Source: Paraescarpia echinospica
Lineage: Eukaryota > Annelida > Polychaeta > Sabellida > Siboglinidae
Reading direction: 5' to 3'
Assembly (NCBI GenBank): GCA_020002185.1
Contig: CM034534.1
Span: 39,218,168-39,282,167 of the forward strand
Length of the DNA: 64,000 nucleotides
The number at the start of each line of letters is the position of its first letter. Position 1 is the stretch's first letter. A model generated the notes under the pieces. It was given only the letters and a program-made list of their open reading frames with translations, was not told where the DNA came from and did no database searches. Position numbers and translations under genes: made by a program. This document shows positions 61,401-64,000 of the stretch, in pieces.

Positions 61401-63426
61401 TTACTTTGCAGGATTCGATTCCAATTCAATTTGATTCAATACAAATTCATGATTTTTTTCACTTCAATTTCAATTAATGACTGAACCCGGGTCTGCTTGG
61501 GACTGAACCCAAATAACTGTCAGCCAGCCTGTCAGCAAGTTACCCCGCCACAACCCGATCAGCTGGGTAGCTCGGCCTCCGGTTTATTGAGATGACAGTG
61601 GGTGATAAACATGTATGGTACAGTTGATAATGCTGTGTTTGGGTGAAAATGCCAACAGCCTGAAAACACTTTTTACAAATGCAGCAATGATACGAGATAG
61701 AGAAGACATAAAATATAGAACTCCACCAATGTTACATACACACAATGGTGAGTGTTAGAAGTTATCACCAACCTTCAAACTGCTCCAACAGGCTGCTCAT
61801 ATCCTGGGCATCAATGCCTGCAAGACATTCATACAAGCGTCAACGCAGTACTTCAGATGTGAATACTGAATATAACACGGAATGCTGTTCTGTCTTTACT
61901 TCAAGCAGACGGCTATAGGCTCACAAACAGTACTGTCAAGTGTCATTACAATTGCCTCCGTCAGACAGGGTCACAAACTTTGAAGAAAACGACAATGTTA
62001 AGTTCTAGTCTTACATGTAAAGATAATGTCATTTGTGTATGTATAATAAAATATGATGTGGCTGCTGCTTATCATGCTTTGCATTTGCATGCTACATACC
62101 AGGAGTTAAATAAATGTCCTCATGTTATGAACATTTATTTATTGATTTATGTATCAAGGCCACACATTAATTTAGTCCATTTAATAGTCCACATCTTTGG
62201 ACCCCATTTGTGTTTTTGGACGCCGTTTTTTCAGACCCATGGGGTGGTCCCAGGACACGTTTTTTTTAAACCCTAACGCGAACACTAATATAATAGTAAT
62301 TTTCATCGTTCACATAGGATGTCATATGAACAAAACCTATCAAAATTCTATCCATCTGTAAAAGGGGAATTATAATGGACACGGTTGAGAAGTTCACAAA
62401 CCAATACAGTTTTTAGTAATAAGTTTAGAATATTACTTGTTTTTTTCTCAATTGCTGTTAGTTAAGAAGTATCACTTATAAATCCAACACAGATTGAGCA
62501 AGATTTCATCATCATACCGTTCTCAAGCAGCGCGTCGTCCAGATTGAACAACGGGAAGTTTGTGATGTCGATCTCTTCTTTGTCAGCGAGGTGAAACACG
62601 TTCAGGTCATCGTCAATGCTCTGCAGCTGCGAGTCGACTCCACCAGGGGTCGCCTGCTGTCCGACAGATGACGGGTCGTTGATGATGTTAACTGATATCG
62701 TTTCAACGCTATCTAGAGTAAAGGTCACATTGTGATCCCCACTGGTCGGCTCACAGTCGGACGCAACTGTCGATGACGATGATGATCTGGTGCCTTGCAC
62801 ACGCAGGGCATCATCTGATATTATCGTTCCAGTAGGTGACGCCACTGGTGCCAATAAAGACAGTGCGCTGGTGCTGCTGCAAACGCCAGAAGTGAGGACG
62901 TGATTGGACTGCAGCAAAGTGGCCAGTGCCGATGTTTCCGTCTTGCACTCCTTGCTCACAGTGCCCCGCAGTGGCACTTCCGTGGGCGTCATGTGACTGC
63001 TTTCAAACTGTAATGCACAGAAACTCTGATTAAAACCTGTCCATGATTTCCCTCAATAATTATAAACTTATATATGTCGGACAATGTTTACAGTAGAACT
63101 TAATTATTAATAAAATGGGGTTACACCATACAGTGTGAACTTATATTATCATTGGATGAATGATCACATTTTGCCTGTTGGCATGTTCTAAAATATGAAG
63201 AAAACAGCAAAAAAGGCAGATTTGGCCAATTGTCATTTAAATTCAAGATGGTTAAATATATTAGCCCAGTGAGTAAATTAAATTTGATAAAGTAGTCGAG
63301 TGAGTAACTGACCATGATGGAATCGAAGTTGAGACAGTCGTCAGTGCCTCCAAGGAAGTTGCCTAGCTGCGGCATACACTCAGTGAGCAGCGAGTCACCC
63401 AGGACAGGGCCATACCCAGGCTGGGT
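43351..63426 (-). CDS. PGC-1 family transcriptional coactivator (PPARGC1/Spargel-like), 5' incomplete, 11 exons
   Basis: Joining 63426-63313, 63007-62518, 61817-61773, 60478-60373, 59246-58876, 54149-52349, 52037-51848, 48020-47899, 47476-47418, 47112-47026 and 43478-43351 gives 3513 nt with all phases matching: 1170 codons plus stop. Domains: NFLGG and acidic stretches; LATLL (an LXXLL nuclear-receptor box); the HCF-1-binding motif DHDY in TDHDYCQN; an RS-rich region; an RRM (RNP2 IVYVGR, RNP1 DNYGFVTF) running into YTCDAFAAKENG and RSNYADLD; and the C-terminal LDFDALLRQATKTLKK. The last three are hallmarks of PGC-1. Vertebrate PGC-1 alpha has about 800 residues and beta about 1020, so this is longer. 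The family co-activates nuclear receptors and NRF-type factors for mitochondrial biogenesis, in the nucleus. First exons lie beyond 64000. Paralogue status is unknown, so no symbol is given. Confidence 0.92.
43491..43857. repeat. 21/18-bp minisatellite at the last intron's acceptor
   Basis: Seventeen units of agaaacatcacaacaaccggt (21 bp), with 18-bp variants (gagacatcacaactggta and similar). It sits 13 nt upstream of the last PGC-1 exon and supplies the acceptor region. Minus-strand frames read CCDVSTG or FLPVVVM without stops and are artefacts. Confidence 0.95.
44016..44265. repeat. ~245-bp dispersed repeat, copy 1
   Basis: It matches 54928-55170 with few differences: gccctgaagtcctttggact, gtgaccccggctgacc, ttacacggtttcaaaaat and aaaacagctgttgaagtttt. 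Non-coding and in the same orientation. Confidence 0.85.
44890..45120 (+). mobile_element. LINE RT fragment, left part of an interrupted element
   Basis: The plus strand reads CAFIDYKKAFDLVDRSSLWS (RT catalytic Asp region), then INQGQAVSAFFSCD. It breaks at about 45118. The sequence that should follow (caaggagaaaacttgt) appears only at 46795. 55890-55960 is an uninterrupted relative that proves the join. Confidence 0.8.
45220..46794 (-). mobile_element. LINE (CR1/jockey-superfamily) nested in the element at 44890-46990
   Basis: The minus strand reads LKNLNQNKATRPDELPARVL, LVIPIHKKA, HFQHGFQSGLSCESQLIETI and SGVSQGCPIF. It continues with LFADDSIIY (near 46010), ISKCVHLPITNK and HTYLGIKLDSKLTWANHI. 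The last part is ERVQHCAARFFRND, TLERRRIIKQAMTFYKILNN. Frameshifts lie at about 46440, 46210 and 45705. It ends at about 45226 with LPFTTPNH. Endonuclease is absent, so it is 5'-truncated, within the last PGC-1 intron. Confidence 0.85.
46795..46990 (+). mobile_element. LINE RT fragment, right part of the interrupted element
   Basis: It starts aaggagaaaacttgtgtcc and carries LLYADDT (tatatgctgatgacac at 46943), as in 55930-56110. It continues the element broken at 45118. It ends 36 nt before the PGC-1 exon at 47026. Confidence 0.7.
47026..47112 (-). CDS. PGC-1 family exon: post-RRM motif
   Basis: It encodes NKVSGCETFDLCFGGRRHFC and RSNYADL, matching the FELYFCGRKQFFKSNYADLD segment of vertebrate PGC-1. 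Acceptor cattccag, donor tag|gtgagg. Confidence 0.92.
   Translation of the reverse strand, partial: TGTRCQDVRPLTSVLVVVATSAARTTQT
47418..47476 (-). CDS. PGC-1 family exon: second half of the RRM
   Basis: It encodes DNYGFVTFEYTCDAFAAKE (RNP1 = DNYGFVTF). Acceptor ggttccag, donor aaa|gtaaga. YTCDAFAA is almost invariant in this family. Confidence 0.95.
47899..48020 (-). CDS. PGC-1 family exon: first half of the RRM
   Basis: It encodes EERRIVYVGRIPNSYTKSD (RNP2 = IVYVGR), then LHRRFGRFGVIEDVSVHFRE. Acceptor cttgcag, donor cgg|gtaagg. Confidence 0.95.
48021..51847 (-). other. PGC-1 intron between RS and RRM exons
   Basis: 3.8 kb. I found no LINE with readable motifs. 50690-50945 carries two copies of gtccctagtatt (50692 and 50921) around a segment with no other identity. 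If a microexon joins the GTATGT donor at 51851, it would be here; I could not locate one. Confidence 0.5.
51848..52037 (-). CDS. PGC-1 family exon: RS domain
   Basis: Almost pure RS/RH dipeptides (SRSSRSRSPLSRSPRSSSSR, HRSYSGHRSYSGH) ending HARHRKY. The stronger-looking donor gtatgt at 51851 would break the frame with the next exon. The donor gtgaac 4 nt downstream (exon end 51848) keeps it. A missed microexon in the 3.8-kb intron is the alternative. Confidence 0.8.
52349..54149 (-). CDS. PGC-1 family large exon: HCF-1-binding motif and start of RS region
   Basis: 1801 nt, the largest exon, as in vertebrate PGC-1 genes. It starts APSPRTSPSRDIIRKIKASS and contains DHDY at 53692-53703. A long acidic, low-complexity middle follows. 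It ends in the first RS block (SSSWSCSSRSCSRDPPSSYR, HRQRSYSSSSRSRS). Donor caag|gtgagc. Confidence 0.92.
54490..54620 (-). repeat. Outlying copies of the splice-donor minisatellite
   Basis: Two units of the 58430-58890 repeat (gaggggg/ttcttgccctaagggat, tgtaggacttaccaggg), 3.8 kb away in the same intron and orientation. Confidence 0.8.
54928..55170. repeat. ~245-bp dispersed repeat, copy 2
   Basis: Partner of 44016-44265. It ends exactly where a CR1 fragment begins (about 55171). Confidence 0.85.
55171..55475 (+). mobile_element. CR1-clade LINE 3' end, plus strand
   Basis: FFSVKKDRRTRGHEVTLVKE, KFSFSQRTINEWNRLSPDCV, then the 3' UTR with cttgtccacctgccatctag and ggatggcaatcttgttaaat. Only about 300 bp, heavily 5'-truncated. 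Same family as 21250-22165. Confidence 0.85.
55890..56165 (+). mobile_element. LINE RT fragment, uninterrupted relative of 44890-46990
   Basis: AVSAFFSCDVELPQGENLSP, LLFAIYLNDFE, then, out of frame, LLYADDTRIIKSNTDFLC. Covers the RT QG and catalytic boxes. Confidence 0.8.
56105..56770. repeat. Recurring segment with aaatcaaatacagattt; dispersed-repeat tail
   Basis: aaatcaaatacagatttctt or close variants occur at 56117, 56446 and 56606. Each is followed by gtgta/gtgca(t)agtg. The second and third are also preceded by cccttagaatga. The first overlaps the LINE above. The end tcggccaaaggactaaaa pairs with tcctttggacta of the 245-bp repeat. Confidence 0.5.
57480..57670 (-). mobile_element. LINE endonuclease N-terminal fragment
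   Basis: Minus strand: RFIRNKTASLTDLFISKKID, then LAVTETWLS (the catalytic Glu in TETWL). Only the first strands of the APE domain remain. Confidence 0.7.
58430..58890 (-). repeat. ~57-bp minisatellite repeating a splice donor
   Basis: Eight or so degenerate units; on the plus strand gatgctatccaagtgtagga, cttaccagggctggtgggag, ggggttcttgccctag. On the minus strand most units read agccctg|gtaagtc, the same sequence as the authentic donor of the 58876-59246 exon, which lies in the outermost unit. Confidence 0.85.
58876..59246 (-). CDS. PGC-1 family exon, basic/Ser-rich; donor lies in a minisatellite
   Basis: 371 nt. Of two close acceptors, only tttgccacag|atctgc (exon start 59246) fits the phase of the preceding exon. 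The donor ctg|gtaagt is the first of a series repeated downstream at 58430-58860. It encodes a lysine-rich, poorly conserved segment (ASTKTCTTNKPPKPS...) ending in SAPTSP, which joins in frame to APSPRTSPSRD of the next exon. Confidence 0.8.
60373..60478 (-). CDS. PGC-1 family exon, Ser/Leu-rich
   Basis: 106 nt, acceptor gtttgtag, donor cccag|gtttgt. It encodes STELLDVSSLSLLSASSSGN. Phases 1 in and 2 out match the neighbours. Confidence 0.75.
60684..61506. mobile_element. Possible MITE with terminal inverted repeats
   Basis: cagacctgggttca with caattccaattc-rich DNA at 60688-60810 is mirrored by the reverse complement at about 61405-61500 (tgaacccgggtctgc). No transposase in the ~600-bp interior. 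It sits in a PGC-1 intron, 0.2 kb from an exon. Confidence 0.5.
61773..61817 (-). CDS. PGC-1 family microexon (45 nt)
   Basis: Acceptor cttgcag, donor gaag|gttggt. It encodes IDAQDMSSLLEQFE, an acidic amphipathic helix. Length and phase keep the frame. Confidence 0.75.
62518..63007 (-). CDS. PGC-1 family exon with LXXLL box
   Basis: 490 nt. It starts phase 0 after ttacag and ends aacg|gtatga. It contains ETSALATLLQSN (LXXLL), serine-rich stretches, and an acidic end, KEEIDITNFPLFNLDDALLE. Confidence 0.85.
63313..63426 (-). CDS. PGC-1 family exon (N-terminal activation region)
   Basis: 38 codons, phase 0 at both ends. Acceptor ttgccctttcag, donor atg|gtcagt. It encodes QLGNFLGGTDDCLNFDSIM; NFLGG corresponds to the SFLGG motif in the vertebrate N-terminus. 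The upstream exon is outside the window; 63427-64000 shows no further exon. Confidence 0.8.
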
Positions 63427-64000
63427 CTGAAAGGGCAAAGGGCACATTATTTCTTGATAACCACCAACCAGACTGACAACTGGCAGTAGACACAGCAGTA
63501 AGGCTGGCTGAATCTCTGCAGATGTATATTTAGCTGTTTTGTATTGTATTTTCTTGTGTTTTCAAAGACATAAAACCACTGGTTTAATAGGATCAACAGG
63601 CCTTGACATTAAGGTTTTGTATCCACTGGCCCAGGGGACCATTAGATTTGAAAAGTTACTGGCCCAGATTTTGTAAAAAGACATGTTGATACTGAGATGC
63701 CTGTCGGTCGCTTCACAAGAAGTCCACAAAGTCAAATGTTTGAGTTATTAATGCAAAATCTAAGACATCACCGACCTATAATTTCAGCTCAGGGCTTGAT
63801 ATTTTAGCTGGCTGTCCTCAGCACATCAAAAGCATTTCTTGGTTTTGGCTGTGCCTGAGGCTCAATGCTAAGGCCGGTGTCGCGCTTACATTTATCCGGG
63901 CGTTAAATTTTATCCGGGGTGATGTTTATTTGCATATGTAAGGCATAATATTTGGCATCAGTATATCACGTAGTGATAAATAATATCCAGTAGTTAAATA
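63427..64000 (-). other. Upstream PGC-1 intron, incomplete
   Basis: No exon with family motifs was found, so the first exon(s) lie beyond the window. Confidence 0.5.

Overview
The window is eukaryotic nuclear DNA from a metazoan, most likely a marine invertebrate. The signs are spliced exons with GT-AG borders, many decayed non-LTR retrotransposons (RTE-, CR1- and L2/jockey-like), tRNA-derived SINEs, microsatellites, minisatellites, and one assembly gap of exactly 1000 N. There are no bacterial operons or ribosome-binding sites. I cannot fix the phylum. The conserved gene fits any bilaterian, and a lophotrochozoan or a basal deuterostome are both possible.

Layout. 1-5100 holds one unit of a dispersed satellite, an RTE-type LINE on the minus strand with a smaller LINE tail nested in it, a foldback element and an RTE fragment. 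5100-9100 holds a tRNA-derived SINE, a small intronless-looking gene (7092-7364) for a secreted cysteine-rich basic peptide, and another RTE fragment. 9100-23336 is a LINE graveyard: a nearly full-length but decayed element at 12000-15665, two CR1 tails, and several RT fragments. It also carries a 409-bp near-identical duplication and a 200-bp TG microsatellite. After the gap, 24337-29478 is a minisatellite of about 101 bp that changes orientation several times around a >1-kb-armed palindrome centred near 27784. 29848-31919 is a higher-order tandem repeat of the same family as the window start. 31920-42000 holds more LINE pieces separated by unannotatable DNA.

The right third (42584-64000) is one conserved protein-coding gene on the minus strand, a PGC-1 family (PPARGC1/Spargel-type) transcriptional coactivator. 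Eleven exons can be joined in frame: 3513 nt, 1170 codons plus stop. The 5' end lies beyond the window. The protein has an LXXLL nuclear-receptor box, an HCF-1-binding tetrapeptide (DHDY), an RS-rich region, a PGC-1-type RRM and the family's conserved C-terminus. Its introns hold LINEs, minisatellites and a terminal-inverted-repeat element.

The most notable new observations are as follows. (i) The dispersed satellite carries uninterrupted arrays of 6 to 10 perfectly phased heat-shock-element pentamers plus a TATA-like box near its end. (ii) A minisatellite in the PGC-1 gene repeats the splice donor of the exon it abuts. (iii) The secreted peptide has a mirror-symmetric cysteine pattern that predicts a disulfide-laddered helical hairpin. 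(iv) The palindrome and minisatellite show template-switch signatures. No database search was possible. Family names rest on recognised motifs.
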